The notes beneath the pieces were generated by a model. That model did no database searches and was not told where the DNA came from. It was given only the letters and a program-made list of their open reading frames with translations. Of a DNA stretch of 64,000 nucleotides, positions 32,249 through 40,552 are shown piece by piece. Origin of the DNA: Sporosarcina quadrami. Its GTDB lineage: Bacteria; Bacillota; Bacilli; Bacillales_A; Planococcaceae. Numbering within the stretch: the stretch's first letter is position 1; every line of letters starts with the position of its first letter. The stretch lies in assembly GCF_014836615.1 (NCBI RefSeq), contig NZ_JACSQN010000005.1, positions 186,001-250,000 of the forward strand, read 5' to 3'. A program made the position numbers and the translations under genes.

Positions 32249-32575
32249 TCATACCTCCGATTGCACCCGCAATATAGATTGCAAGGCATTTATTTCAGTT
32301 CGCAAATTCTCGATTGCCGATAGTGCCGAACGGTAGCGATCATGCGATAAGTCTCTCGCAAACTTTAAATCTGCTACTTGCCCACGAGCCAAATCTCCGA
32401 TTAAAGTCGCCTGCACCTTTTCGTAACGCATAACCGCTATCGTTTTTGCAAGTTCCGTTCGGTACACTCTTTCAGCTTCCGCTTTCTCGTTTCCAAGTCT
32501 GTATAATTCTTCATTGCTGTTTCTTAGCCGTTTGGCAGCGATATGAATTTCTTGTGTGATTGACGTGAGCTCCAT
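32249..32575 (-). CDS. coiled-coil phage protein (108 aa)
   Basis: ATG 32575 (MELTSITQEIH) follows GAGGTGG. Nearly all helical with heptads; no enzymatic motif. It lies between RusA and the sigma-4-like protein. The function is unknown. Confidence 0.6.
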   Translation of the reverse strand: MELTSITQEIHIAAKRLRNSNEELYRLGNEKAEAERVYRTELAKTIAVMRYEKVQATLIGDLARGQVADLKFARDLSHDRYRSALSAIENLRTEINALQSILRVQSEV

Positions 32576-32583
32576 TTGCCACC

Positions 32584-33003
32584 TCACAATGTTTGTATTT
32601 CGATAAATGCGTATGATCGTTCTGCGTAATGCTTTTCCAGTGTTAGTGAAACTATTTGACTGTCATCCTTCCAGATGATGCCGTTGAGCGCATCTTCAAT
32701 CCCTTTGCAGTAGTTCGATAGATCAGGACGAGTGACAGGCAACAATATGCCGTCTTCCGCATCCTTTCTCTGCTTCTTAGTCCACGACTGGAGGAATTGC
32801 CTGTATATAACCATCCGCACCATAAGAGGGGCTTCCAATGGCTTTTTAGGAGCATGCTCTTTGGCAACTTCCGCGACGTGTTGTTTATAAGCGCTGGATT
32901 TGGGAGGGTCATACATTCTGACCCCTTTTCCGATCCTCGTTGCCCTAGGACGACCTTGTGCCACGACTTCGCCAGGTATCTCAAATCTTATAATTTCCAT
33001 CAA
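32584..33003 (-). CDS. rusA: RusA-family Holliday junction resolvase
   Basis: A 139-residue nuclease. [10 protein letters not shown] near the N-terminus and [20 protein letters not shown] then WKDDSQIV carry the three acidic residues of the RusA metal site. It resolves Holliday junctions and branched replication forms before packaging. It overlaps SSB by 4 bases. Confidence 0.93.
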   Translation of the reverse strand: MMEIIRFEIPGEVVAQGRPRATRIGKGVRMYDPPKSSAYKQHVAEVAKEHAPKKPLEAPLMVRMVIYRQFLQSWTKKQRKDAEDGILLPVTRPDLSNYCKGIEDALNGIIWKDDSQIVSLTLEKHYAERSYAFIEIQTL

Positions 33004-33431
33004 AATGGTAAATCTTCATCCGATACCTCTATCGGCGCGCCCGTGTTTTGGAACGGGTCGTTATCCTGCCTTTGATAGTTTTGTTGATTCTGTTGTGGTG
33101 TTTGGCCGTCCTGTCGCTTAGGTTCCAAAAACTGTACACTATCCGCAATTACTTCCGTTGTATAAACCCGCTTGCCATCCTGTCCGTCATAGCTACCTGT
33201 TTGAATGCGCCCTTCAACTCCCGCCAAACTTCCTTTGCTTAGGAAATTAGAGACATTTTCAGCCTGTTTGTTAAAACAAACGATTTGTATGAAGTCGGCA
33301 TCCTTTCCGTCCTGCGTTTTGAATGTCCTGTTTACCGCCAGTGTGAATCTGCAAATAGCCACTCCACCTTGTGAATATTTAAGTTCAGGGTCTTTCGTCA
33401 AACGTCCTACCAATACTGTGCTGTTTATCAT
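33000..33431 (-). CDS. ssb: single-stranded DNA-binding protein
   Basis: A 143-residue SSB: OB fold ([43 protein letters not shown]), a Gln/Asn-rich linker, and the acidic tip DEDLPF that docks SSB partners. It protects ssDNA in phage replication and recombination. Confidence 0.96.
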   Translation of the reverse strand: MINSTVLVGRLTKDPELKYSQGGVAICRFTLAVNRTFKTQDGKDADFIQIVCFNKQAENVSNFLSKGSLAGVEGRIQTGSYDGQDGKRVYTTEVIADSVQFLEPKRQDGQTPQQNQQNYQRQDNDPFQNTGAPIEVSDEDLPF

Positions 33432-33814
33432 TTAATCTCCTGCTTTCTCATAAATTCTTCGTATAATCGTTCATCACGTTCTTGAATTAACCGCATTTCG
33501 TATAGATCGTGCATGTCGTGGAAGAAGTGGTCGCCGTATGCTTCTTGCCGCATTTCTCTAAGTTCATCCGCAAATTCGCGGTCTACGTGTGCCTTGGTGT
33601 GACAGGCGTTACATAGGGGCATCAGATTTCTGTATCCGTTACGTCCTCCTTGCGAACGAAAAACGACATGGTGCATTTCAATGGGCTTGTTGTTACAGAT
33701 GGTACAACTGTCGCCGTACCAATCCAATGCTTGTTGGTAGTCCGTTTTAGTGATTCGTCCGCGTTGTCCTCTTTTGGGCTTTCGCCTTTTATGATTCGGT
33801 TTAGGAAAAAGCAT
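33428..33814 (-). CDS. HNH nuclease, second copy type
   Basis: A 128-residue protein: [20 protein letters not shown] and [14 protein letters not shown] give the HNH fold with its zinc knuckle. The N-terminus is very basic ([16 protein letters not shown]). It sits in the replication block, unlike the terminase-linked HNH. A role in recombination or homing is possible; none is shown. Confidence 0.85.
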   Translation of the reverse strand: MLFPKPNHKRRKPKRGQRGRITKTDYQQALDWYGDSCTICNNKPIEMHHVVFRSQGGRNGYRNLMPLCNACHTKAHVDREFADELREMRQEAYGDHFFHDMHDLYEMRLIQERDERLYEEFMRKQEIK

Positions 33815-34274
33815 CTTGATACTCCTCTCTGACCTCTTCTTTCATGATTCCTTTTTTGTAATGACAAGCGAGTGATGGGAAATTAATCTCTCTATCTCGC
33901 ATTTGCCGAAACGTCATATGTCCTTCGTCTTTCGACAACATCGATACATCCATTCTTTTAGATGCATCTGTCACGCCTTCGGGAAACTTGCCGTACTCGG
34001 AATAGTAGAATGCTCTGGCAGCTGTTTCACTTTCAGCAAAGATGAATGAGAACACTTCACCATGTTTGGCTGCATAGAGTTTTATATTGTCCACTCCTAA
34101 CAGATTCATAGACTGCAACTCACGGATCTCCGCTAGATTGAGTTCTACTTTCTTCAAGTCATCGAAATTGCTATCCCTGGTGACGTGACCTTTCTGTATC
34201 GCCCAAAATATCGTGTAAGCGAGAAATGGTTCGCTGTACTTGATGGCATCATTCATCTCGTCATATAGATTCAC
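33801..34274 (-). CDS. phage replication-region protein, unknown
   Basis: A 157-residue protein (MNLYDEMNDAIKYSEPFLAY, FSFIFAESETAARAFYYSEY) directly after the DnaB-type helicase with a 4-base overlap. Place suggests a replication accessory. I do not recognise the family. Confidence 0.6.
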   Translation of the reverse strand: MNLYDEMNDAIKYSEPFLAYTIFWAIQKGHVTRDSNFDDLKKVELNLAEIRELQSMNLLGVDNIKLYAAKHGEVFSFIFAESETAARAFYYSEYGKFPEGVTDASKRMDVSMLSKDEGHMTFRQMRDREINFPSLACHYKKGIMKEEVREEYQDAFS

Positions 34275-35503
34275 AGTCCAAGTTCGCCTGTCGATTTTTC
34301 GTAATGGACAACCGTCTTTCCTGTTTCACCATTTCGATTCTTCGCGAATATCAATTCGAGTTCTTTGTCGTCGTTGTTCTGTGAGTAATAACTATCCCGA
34401 TAAAGGAACATCACCACGTCTGCATCTTCTTCAATTGAACCTGATTCACGCAGATCCGATAGCATCGGTCGTTTGTCTTGTCGTTGCTCGACAGCTCTTG
34501 ATAGCTGTGCCAGGCAGATCACCGGACATTCGAACTCTTTTGCGATAGCTTTTAACCCTTTACTGATTTCGCCTACTTGTTGATGCACGTTTCCGTTCAT
34601 ATATTCTGCAGGCTTGATAAGCGTCAAATAGTCGATAAACACGACTGGTTTCTTCCCTGGATGTTCATGCGCAGACTTTCTAATCTTTGTCCGCATTTCC
34701 GCGAGCGTTTGTCTTGGCTTGTCATAGATTTGTATTCTCGTCATATCGACTCTGCCGATTGTTTGAACCCAACGATCTTTTTCTGCATCCGTCAAGAACT
34801 TGCCTAGGTTTTTAAATTTACCGCGGTCATATCTTCCGACCGATGCCATCAATCTGTCCCGCAATCTTGTAGCGGGCATTTCAAGGCTGAAGACGATTGG
34901 TAGTCTGTCGTGCCATCCCGCTTCTTTCGCAAAGTGCAGCATCACGTCCGTTTTACCAACAGACGGACGTGCAGCTATGATGATTAAGTCCGAGTCTTGC
35001 CATCCACCTGTAATCACATCGACTGGACTCAATCCTGTTGGTGAACCTTTCTGTTGTTCTAGCACTTCCCAAGCAGATTCATAGATGGGATGTAACAAAT
35101 TCGTGATGCTATGATGGTCTGTCGTTTTGTCGTTCGATAATTTGCCAAGTTCGCCTGTGATTTGTTCGATGCCCCAGTTTTCTTGTGCAGCCATATGGAG
35201 CAAGTTGTTTTTCTCTCGCTCTCTCCACTTGTCCATTACGATTTCCATGTGCTCATCGAACTTGTCCACGTTGCCAGTACGCTCTATTTGCTGCAGATGC
35301 GCCGCGCCCCCGATAGAGTCGGGGTTTACTGCTGAGAGTATGCTTATCAAGTCGATTGGCTTGTCTGCGGTGTTGAGTTCTCTGATGGTGGTCAAGAGGG
35401 CTTTGTTTCTGCCATCGGTTAAGTGTTCGGGTTGTATGTCTGTCTCTTTGATTAGATATGGCGCTTTTAATATCGAGCCGAGTATTGCATTTTCAGCGAT
35501 CAA
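34271..35503 (-). CDS. dnaB: replicative DNA helicase, DnaB family
   Basis: A 410-residue hexameric 5'-3' helicase. An N-terminal helical domain (MIAENAILGSILKAPYLI), then the RecA-like domain with Walker A AARPSVGKTD (about residue 184), Walker B VVFIDYLTLI, and SRAVEQRQDKRPMLSDLRES. It is loaded by the initiator encoded just upstream, with which it overlaps by 4 bases. Confidence 0.95.
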   Translation of the reverse strand: MIAENAILGSILKAPYLIKETDIQPEHLTDGRNKALLTTIRELNTADKPIDLISILSAVNPDSIGGAAHLQQIERTGNVDKFDEHMEIVMDKWREREKNNLLHMAAQENWGIEQITGELGKLSNDKTTDHHSITNLLHPIYESAWEVLEQQKGSPTGLSPVDVITGGWQDSDLIIIAARPSVGKTDVMLHFAKEAGWHDRLPIVFSLEMPATRLRDRLMASVGRYDRGKFKNLGKFLTDAEKDRWVQTIGRVDMTRIQIYDKPRQTLAEMRTKIRKSAHEHPGKKPVVFIDYLTLIKPAEYMNGNVHQQVGEISKGLKAIAKEFECPVICLAQLSRAVEQRQDKRPMLSDLRESGSIEEDADVVMFLYRDSYYSQNNDDKELELIFAKNRNGETGKTVVHYEKSTGELGL

Positions 35504-36282
35504 TATTCTCTACCTCCTAGATCTGCATATTGAGGTGGTGATACCTGGTTACCTTTGTTTGGTTGTTTACTAGATTTGACTTGCAACACCATCTTGTCGA
35601 AGTTTCTGCGAAGTGCTGAAGGTGACAGGATGTTGGTGTGCCAAAAATTATCATCCTGTGACCACTCAATTAGATACTTCACTTGTTCGTAATTTCGGTT
35701 ATCGCGTTCAATCATAATTCTGATTTCGTCAGACCACTTTTGTAGATTTGCAGGTCTAATATTTTCATTGTTGGCTTTCATCCTTTCGTGTAGAAGGGAA
35801 GCCAGTTTATAAAAATCAGAGGTTTCGTCGTAAACTTGTTTAGGACTCATATTCTTGTTGTTAATGTTATTACTGTTATTGTTTGTGTTCATTTGTTGTT
35901 CATTTGTTGTTCTTTTGTTGTTCATCTGTTGTTCACCGTCTTGATACTCATGCCAGTTAATCACTGTTACCACGCTATATTTGTTGGTTGTTTTGATGTT
36001 CAACATTTGGATTTTTTCTAAAAATTTTAGTTTTCTCCATAGCGTAATGTCGGACAGCTTTTTACTCGCGATAACCCCTTTATTAAACTCTTCAGCCAGT
36101 GAAATTCTACCCGTTACAAACTGTCCAGGTGCCAATTCAACAAGAGTGTTTCCTACCATTTGTTGATAGTCTGTATGAGTACATTTCAACAAACAGTGAA
36201 GCCACAACTTCAGCAAATCGGAATCAGAATAGATGGCGTTGTCCATCAGTTTTCTGTGTATACTTATCCATCCTCTGCTCAT
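35500..36282 (-). CDS. phage replication initiator (winged helix, DnaD-like C-part)
   Basis: A 260-residue protein. The N-terminal winged helix (MSRGWISIHRKLMDN to NKYSVVTVINWHEYQ) is the phage replisome-organiser type. A Gln/Asn-rich linker (residues about 117-145) is followed by a C-terminal DnaD-like domain (QVKYLIEWSQDDNFWHTNIL). The linker is encoded by an 11-bp DNA repeat, probably the origin. Overlaps the helicase gene by 4 bases. Confidence 0.85.
   Translation of the reverse strand: MSRGWISIHRKLMDNAIYSDSDLLKLWLHCLLKCTHTDYQQMVGNTLVELAPGQFVTGRISLAEEFNKGVIASKKLSDITLWRKLKFLEKIQMLNIKTTNKYSVVTVINWHEYQDGEQQMNNKRTTNEQQMNTNNNSNNINNKNMSPKQVYDETSDFYKLASLLHERMKANNENIRPANLQKWSDEIRIMIERDNRNYEQVKYLIEWSQDDNFWHTNILSPSALRRNFDKMVLQVKSSKQPNKGNQVSPPQYADLGGREY
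35890..35933 (-). repeat. four 11-bp iterons, probable prophage replication origin
   Basis: Four head-to-tail copies of AACAACAAATG (two exact, AACAACAAAAG, AACAACAGATG; minus strand) with a period of 11 bp. The period is not a multiple of 3, so successive copies are read in different frames. The repeat is thus kept as DNA, not protein. An AT-rich stretch follows (35845-35889). Origins inside the initiator gene are usual in lambda-like phages. Confidence 0.75.
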
Positions 36283-36287
36283 TCACC

Positions 36288-36896
36288 TCACCCTTCCTGA
36301 GATGTCAGATAATCAATAAACTTGCCCGCTTCCTGCTTAGTCAAATCTGCGGATCTCTTTGTAACTCCGAGTGCCTTTTGAGCGTTTTCCCACACCTGCC
36401 CTTGACCGATAGAGTCGCGCTTGGCGATGTTGTTCGTCTTCGCCAAGATTGTGTTCAGCTGATTCTGCGTGATGTTGTTATCGGCTTTCGGTTTGGCTGT
36501 TGGTTGACTTGCGTTATTGCCGTCGTCATCCTCGTCCGAAGTGATTCCGAATACCGCCGACAAGCTGTAACGCTTGAGATAAGTGACCACACTTCCAGTC
36601 GCCTGTGCATCGTTCTTACCAGGCTTCGCAAAGATTGGTTCTGTCTCAATCCACTCTCCGCTGCTGTGCATTAATAGAGTGACAATCCCGACTCTTTCAT
36701 CTTGATTGACCGGATATTGCAGGAAACTAAGTCCGTGTTTCGGCGCTGTTTCCGTAATAGCTTCCACAACGTTCTCTAATGGCACGTATTTGCTTTTAAA
36801 GAAGGGATTATCCTTATCCTTCATAGGTTGTTTAACTTCACCCTGGAAGCCGGATAACGCTTTTGCTAATTCTGCAATGGATTCTGATTTCCTCAT
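36288..36896 (-). CDS. ERF-family single-strand annealing recombinase
   Basis: A 202-residue protein with the ERF core (PFFKSKYVPLENVVEAITET, SGEWIETEPIFA, GSVVTYLKRYSLSAVFGI), followed by a Lys/Asn-rich linker and a helical tail. It anneals homologous ssDNA in phage recombination, with SSB and RusA encoded nearby. Confidence 0.93.
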   Translation of the reverse strand: MRKSESIAELAKALSGFQGEVKQPMKDKDNPFFKSKYVPLENVVEAITETAPKHGLSFLQYPVNQDERVGIVTLLMHSSGEWIETEPIFAKPGKNDAQATGSVVTYLKRYSLSAVFGITSDEDDDGNNASQPTAKPKADNNITQNQLNTILAKTNNIAKRDSIGQGQVWENAQKALGVTKRSADLTKQEAGKFIDYLTSQEG

Positions 36897-37399
36897 TCCG
36901 AAACCTCCAATTTGAAAGTAGTCGTTTCCGGTTTAATCTTCACGCCCTCGACAATCTGACCGTTTGCGTCGACGACGTTGTTACCCGCGATAGTGAGCGT
37001 CTTTTTCAAATCTCCCCACTTTGCCGATTCTTCGATTTTCAGAAACTCCGTGTATTGGTTCTCTTTAATGAAGGAGAGCAACACATCCTTGTCCGCCAGT
37101 TCTGGTTGAGCCTTGCTTGTCGTCGATTTAGATTTGCCGTATGGCGTTGATAACGTCTTGTCACCCGAGCCGTGTAATAGTTGGTATTGGTGGTAGTCGT
37201 GTATGCGGTGAGACCAATATTCAACTTCCAATTCATCGGATTTATTGACCTCTTCGAGCCATTTTTTCACACGTTCGATTTCGTCATTTGCGAGTTTTTC
37301 GTTTTCCGCAATACGCTTTTTAGCAGGTGCAAGGATCTTCCGAAACACCCAGGACAAAGATTGCAAGTCGGTTATTTCAAACTGCTGTTTTTCTTCCAT
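36893..37399 (-). CDS. Gp157/Gam-like host-nuclease inhibitor
   Basis: A 168-residue protein: long N-terminal coiled coil (RIAENEKLANDEIERVKKWL, EYWSHRIHDYHQYQL) then TLSTPYGKSKSTTSKAQPEL, IKENQYTEFLKIEESAKWGD and VEGVKIKPETTTFKLEV. This is the siphovirus Gp157/Gam arrangement next to a recombinase. Gam-type proteins protect linear DNA from host exonucleases; activity is by family only. Confidence 0.78.
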   Translation of the reverse strand: MEEKQQFEITDLQSLSWVFRKILAPAKKRIAENEKLANDEIERVKKWLEEVNKSDELEVEYWSHRIHDYHQYQLLHGSGDKTLSTPYGKSKSTTSKAQPELADKDVLLSFIKENQYTEFLKIEESAKWGDLKKTLTIAGNNVVDANGQIVEGVKIKPETTTFKLEVSE

Positions 37400-37419
37400 G
37401 TATATTTCCTCCCAATTTG

Positions 37420-37475
37420 TGATATAGTGGTTGTAAGTTATTTTTGTTTAGCGTCCGATTGCAGTCGGGCGTTTT
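37420..37475 (+). promoter_or_regulatory. plus-strand extended -10 promoter and short hairpin terminator
   Basis: TGATATAGT (37420-37428) is an extended -10. CGTCCGA (37452-37458) pairs with TCGGGCG (37465-37471), followed by TTTT. This would give a transcript of only about 40 nt against the direction of the early operon. Confidence 0.4.
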
Positions 37476-37584
37476 ATATGTGGTCAAAACATTTTCGGAA
37501 CGCATCCACAAACTTCGCTTTCCGATACGCTTTCTGCCGTGATTTTAGCCAACGTTTGCGACGGGCTTTATGCTTCCTGTTCAT
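37474..37584 (-). CDS. very basic micro-protein (36 aa)
   Basis: ATG 37584 follows GTGAGGAAG. MNRKHKARRKRWLKSRQKAY and then KAKFVDAFRKCFDHI: 16 Lys/Arg of 36. Likely binds nucleic acid. It overlaps the preceding 36-residue gene by 17 bases. Confidence 0.5.
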   Translation of the reverse strand: MNRKHKARRKRWLKSRQKAYRKAKFVDAFRKCFDHI

Positions 37585-37678
37585 CTTCCTCACCTTCCTC
37601 CTGCTCTCGCTCCCACTCTAAATACTCAATGGACGGATAACCAAGTCGTAGTGTGCGCTCGATGTCAGGATGGTTCAT
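37568..37678 (-). CDS. acidic micro-protein (36 aa)
   Basis: MNHPDIERTLRLGYPSIEYL and then a Glu-rich end. The HPxIExTxRxGYP pattern is found in small proteins of Bacilli phages. It is acidic whereas the overlapping next gene is strongly basic. ATG 37678 overlaps the previous gene by 14 bases. Confidence 0.5.
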   Translation of the reverse strand: MNHPDIERTLRLGYPSIEYLEWEREQEEGEEDEQEA

Positions 37679-37979
37679 GTTGTAATGCCTTACTGATATA
37701 TTCAAATTTGTCGGGATGTGTCGTTTCAAGTTCTGCTAATTCTTCAGCATTAAGAATTGTAAAAAATTGAACGCTATCTACAACCGCTGATAATTCGAAT
37801 GGATAATCTTCGCCACCGTCATCAGTGACTGCGAACGTTTCAAAAGTCTCGATGAAATCCATATCGACCATGTGGACTCCGTTTTCTCTGATGGCACAAA
37901 AACCGATAGTTTCATACAGTTCGTTGTATGATTTTTGCGCATCGGCTAATTTCTGAACTTGCTCGATTGAGAGTTTCAA
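37665..37979 (-). CDS. phage early protein, unknown (104 aa)
   Basis: An acidic 104-residue protein (MKLSIEQVQKLADAQKSYNE, FETFAVTDDGGEDYPFELSA). Tightly coupled on both sides. No family recognised. Confidence 0.6.
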   Translation of the reverse strand: MKLSIEQVQKLADAQKSYNELYETIGFCAIRENGVHMVDMDFIETFETFAVTDDGGEDYPFELSAVVDSVQFFTILNAEELAELETTHPDKFEYISKALQHEPS

Positions 37980-38611
37980 TTCGTTTCCTCCTCGTATTGA
38001 GCGTTGGTGTCGTCGGTGACTTTTCCTTTATTACGAACAATATCGATATAGTCAAATCCGCCACCGGTGTATCCCACTGTCTCGTCACCCACGTTTTTTA
38101 TCTCTCTTGCATAATGAATGCCCACCGAATCAATCATTCCAATCTTCATTCCCACGAAAACCTCTGTCGGCTGTACCGCTTGCAAAAACTCCTGTGGAAT
38201 CTTAATCTCCAATGCTCGTGCTAGTGCGATAGCTTTACCGATGTCGACGTTGAATACTTCGTCTGGCATGCATTTGGCGATGCCTTTTCCGTACACATGT
38301 TTAGTCTGTCTTCCTTTTAACAAGCACACAACTGTTCTTTTATCTGCATTTACAACGAACTCTGCTCCCCAAAAACTTGTGTTTCTTTCACCGCTAAATA
38401 GGTGCCTTTCAGAAGCGGATTGCCTCTCCACAAACTCCCTAGCCCGCTGAATCAATTCGGCGCGTTGTTGGTTGGGGGATTTTGTTACTTCACGTATAAA
38501 GGCATCCAGACCATCCTTTAGCACCTTTGTATACGCCCGATTCTCCAATTCAATTGTTGCTGATTTGATAGCTTGTAATAATTCTCGATTCGACATTTTG
38601 CCAACGTTCAT
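37976..38611 (-). CDS. phage early protein, unknown (211 aa)
   Basis: Starts at ATG 38611 (MNVGKMSNRELLQAIKSATI), 8 bases after GGAGG. N-terminal helical part; a middle beta part (WGAEFVVNADKRTVVCLLKG); C-terminal GMKIGMIDSVGIHYAREIKN. Common in early regions of phages of Bacilli; function not known to me. Confidence 0.65.
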   Translation of the reverse strand: MNVGKMSNRELLQAIKSATIELENRAYTKVLKDGLDAFIREVTKSPNQQRAELIQRAREFVERQSASERHLFSGERNTSFWGAEFVVNADKRTVVCLLKGRQTKHVYGKGIAKCMPDEVFNVDIGKAIALARALEIKIPQEFLQAVQPTEVFVGMKIGMIDSVGIHYAREIKNVGDETVGYTGGGFDYIDIVRNKGKVTDDTNAQYEEETN

Positions 38612-38624
38612 AATGATTTCCTCC

Positions 38625-38795
38625 CTATATCCAATTTTCACTTCTGATTTCCTTCACCTGTCCCACAAACCTGTGGACGACTTGCCACACATACTCGCCT
38701 TTACTGACTACCAACCAATCACTAGATTGCAAGCCTAGCTTGTCCAAATGTTGACGTTCTGCACGGGTCGGTTTACGTCCGATGCGTTTAGTCAT
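38625..38795 (-). CDS. DUF6906-like micro-protein (56 aa)
   Basis: MTKRIGRKPTRAERQHLDKL then QSSDWLVVSKGEYVWQVVHR. The KPTRxxxxxLxxxGLxxxxWLVV pattern matches DUF6906, a family of small phage and mobile-element proteins. The ATG overlaps the preceding stop (TAATG). Confidence 0.68.
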   Translation of the reverse strand: MTKRIGRKPTRAERQHLDKLGLQSSDWLVVSKGEYVWQVVHRFVGQVKEIRSENWI

Positions 38796-38890
38796 TAAAG
38801 CTCATCTCCACAGTCGTGACAGACAGTAATTGTTTCATCTGTCCCGCGAACTGGAATCGTTTCACTGTTTTCGTGTGTGCATACATTCAT
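38795..38890 (-). CDS. zinc-knuckle micro-protein (31 aa)
   Basis: ATG 38890 (MNVCTHENSETI) has AAAGGAG 9 bases upstream. The C-terminus is VCHDCGDEL. CxH plus CHDC can bind one zinc. Its ATGA overlaps the previous stop. Confidence 0.5.
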   Translation of the reverse strand: MNVCTHENSETIPVRGTDETITVCHDCGDEL

Positions 38891-39060
38891 CGTTTCCATC
38901 TCCTTTCACGTTCTGCCAAATATCTGATACTATGCGGATGCGATTTCGGATGTGGTTCATGTGGTTCCTTACCAAGTGCCATCCACAAGGCTGTTACGCT
39001 ACTACCCATGATTGCCGCTACTGGTATGCCTATTGCGGCGATTAGTCCCCATTCGATCAT
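38887..39060 (-). CDS. small single-pass membrane protein (57 aa)
   Basis: MIEWGLIAAIGIPVAAIMGS gives one N-terminal helix, then a His/Pro segment (KEPHEPHPKSHPH) and a basic end. AGGAGA precedes it by 7 bases. Overlaps both neighbours by 4 bases. Confidence 0.6.
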   Translation of the reverse strand: MIEWGLIAAIGIPVAAIMGSSVTALWMALGKEPHEPHPKSHPHSIRYLAERERRWKR

Positions 39061-39194
39061 TTGGCTGTCTCCTTCTTTCTTTCCTTGCGAAGCTCTTCAA
39101 CCAACTTAGGAACCGATGTTTTCATGAAGAACTTCGCCATGCTCTTCCTAGTTTCTGGACTAATATAAACATCATTCGGTTTTTTAGAAGTCAT
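39057..39194 (-). CDS. basic micro-protein (45 aa)
   Basis: MTSKKPNDVYISPETRKSMA then a Lys-rich helix. GGAGG precedes ATG 39194. ATGA overlap with the next gene. Confidence 0.55.
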   Translation of the reverse strand: MTSKKPNDVYISPETRKSMAKFFMKTSVPKLVEELRKERKKETAK

Positions 39195-39215
39195 GATGAT
39201 ACCTCCATTTTTGTT

Positions 39216-39395
39216 TTATATAAACTTTGTAGTTACTATTGGTATAAGCCATTTTTTATAAAATCTTAATCTCCTTCCTTTTTGGTTAATGGTGACTGCG
39301 TACGCTTCATCTTCTTCGATAATTTGAACACGCATGCCATTCCATTTGCACGAACGGTAACGTTTGGGTACTCGCACGATATATTCAATCGGCAT
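39216..39395 (-). CDS. small basic early protein (59 aa)
   Basis: From ATG 39395 (MPIEYIVRVPKRYRSCKWNG), 8 bases after GAGGGG. A beta-rich basic protein of the first genes after Cro. No recognised family. Confidence 0.55.
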   Translation of the reverse strand: MPIEYIVRVPKRYRSCKWNGMRVQIIEEDEAYAVTINQKGRRLRFYKKWLIPIVTTKFI

Positions 39396-39439
39396 TCTCT
39401 TCACCCCTCACTCCGTGTATTCAATCAATAGTCGATGAA

Positions 39440-39694
39440 TTACACTTCCTCCTTAACTTTCGCGACACGTAAGTCCTTGCTAAAAAAAATAGCCGTGCCT
39501 TCTTCCGGTGTTAATTCCAACACGCGATAAATGGAGTTCATCAAATCATGAGAAGGATTGTGGACGCCATTCAACAGATTGCTAATGGTGTGTGACGTGG
39601 TACCGATTGCCGCCGCAAAATCCTTTCTGCTTTTAAATCCCTTCAACACCATTTTTGATTCCAGTAATGCCGTGTCGGTTTGTGCTTTTGTCAT
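39440..39694 (-). CDS. Cro-like XRE regulator
   Basis: An 84-residue helix-turn-helix protein (SRKDFAAAIGTTSHTISNLL) encoded divergently from the CI repressor, the place of Cro. It should repress the repressor promoter and favour lytic growth. Start at ATG 39694; the frame is open 12 bases more to a GTG. Confidence 0.85.
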   Translation of the reverse strand: MTKAQTDTALLESKMVLKGFKSRKDFAAAIGTTSHTISNLLNGVHNPSHDLMNSIYRVLELTPEEGTAIFFSKDLRVAKVKEEV

Positions 39695-39717
39695 TATCTT
39701 CACCAACCTTTCGCTAT

Positions 39718-39825
39718 ACGTAAGTTCATATTAACATGTCGAATTATAGTTTGCAAGCATAAAACGTAAGTTTTTTTGTAGAAAATGAAATATAACTTGC
39801 ATTTTACGTAAGACTTCCTTATAAT
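39718..39825. promoter_or_regulatory. lysis/lysogeny switch: three ACGTAAG operators and divergent promoters
   Basis: ACGTAAG occurs at 39718-39724, 39764-39770 and 39806-39812, all in the same direction and each with a GC-containing partner half. The repressor promoter is TTGCAT (39797-39802), 17 bp, TATAAT (39820-39825), with the third operator in its spacer. The Cro promoter has TATAAT on minus at 39743-39748, with the second operator at its -35. Binding can thus repress Cro and tune the repressor. Confidence 0.78.
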
Positions 39826-39853
39826 AGAGATAACGAAAGGCAGGTGAAGAAAA

Positions 39854-40474
39854 ATGAATTTTGGCGAAAGAGTAAAGCAAGCGAGACTTGAAAGAAAGAT
39901 GACTTTATTAGAAGTTGCGGAGAGATTAGGAAGAACCGAAGCGACTGTCCAGCGATATGAGAGCGGGAATATCAAAAATCCTAAATCCGACACCATCCAA
40001 GAATTAGCGGACGCTTTGAAAGTGTCACCATCATATTTGATGGGTTGGGAAGATAAGTTGCCATCTAACGTACACGCTTTATCTGGGCAGACTGTAAGAA
40101 TCCCAATACTTGGTTCTATATCGTGCGGAGATCCGTTATTGGCAGAGGAGAACATCAAAGGGTATCGAAATGAATCTGCTGAACTACTTCCTAGTGGAGA
40201 ACTTTACTACTTAGAAGCAAATGGCGACAGTATGGAACCATCCATACCAAACGGATCCCTTGTGCTTATGAGACGTCAACCAGAAGTCGAGAACGGACAA
40301 GTTGCAGCAGTCCTAATTAATGGTGATGAAGAAGCTACCTTAAAAAGAGTTAGAATTCAAAACGGCGATATGATACTTTATCCAGATAACAATAAACATT
40401 CGCCAATATTCGTAACTGACAACAATCCGATTCAAATTATAGGGTTGGCCGTGGAAGTAAAATACAAACTTTAA
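39854..40474 (+). CDS. CI-like phage repressor with S24 self-cleavage domain
   Basis: A 206-residue repressor. Residues 1-65 are an XRE DNA-binding domain (LLEVAERLGRTEATVQRYES). The C-terminal LexA/S24 domain has the scissile Cys91-Gly92 (SISCGDP), Ser126 (GDSMEPS) and Lys164. RecA-stimulated self-cleavage on DNA damage would induce the prophage. AGGTGAAG precedes the ATG. Confidence 0.95.
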   Translation: MNFGERVKQARLERKMTLLEVAERLGRTEATVQRYESGNIKNPKSDTIQELADALKVSPSYLMGWEDKLPSNVHALSGQTVRIPILGSISCGDPLLAEENIKGYRNESAELLPSGELYYLEANGDSMEPSIPNGSLVLMRRQPEVENGQVAAVLINGDEEATLKRVRIQNGDMILYPDNNKHSPIFVTDNNPIQIIGLAVEVKYKL

Positions 40475-40492
40475 TAACTACTAGTAGCGATT

Positions 40493-40538
40493 AAAAAAAG
40501 AGAGCAGCCATCCTCATTCGGACAAGCTGCTCTTTACT
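40493..40538 (+). terminator. terminator between repressor and integrase
   Basis: AGAGCAGC (40501-40508) pairs with GCTGCTCT (40526-40533), then TTACTAT. An A-run on the other side makes it usable in both directions. Confidence 0.7.
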
Positions 40539-40552
40539 ATAGGAGGATAAAA

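Noticed and set aside
36288-37399. Toxin-antitoxin or retron system in the recombination block
   Set aside because: Both genes fit ERF and Gp157/Gam types; no reverse transcriptase or toxin motif.
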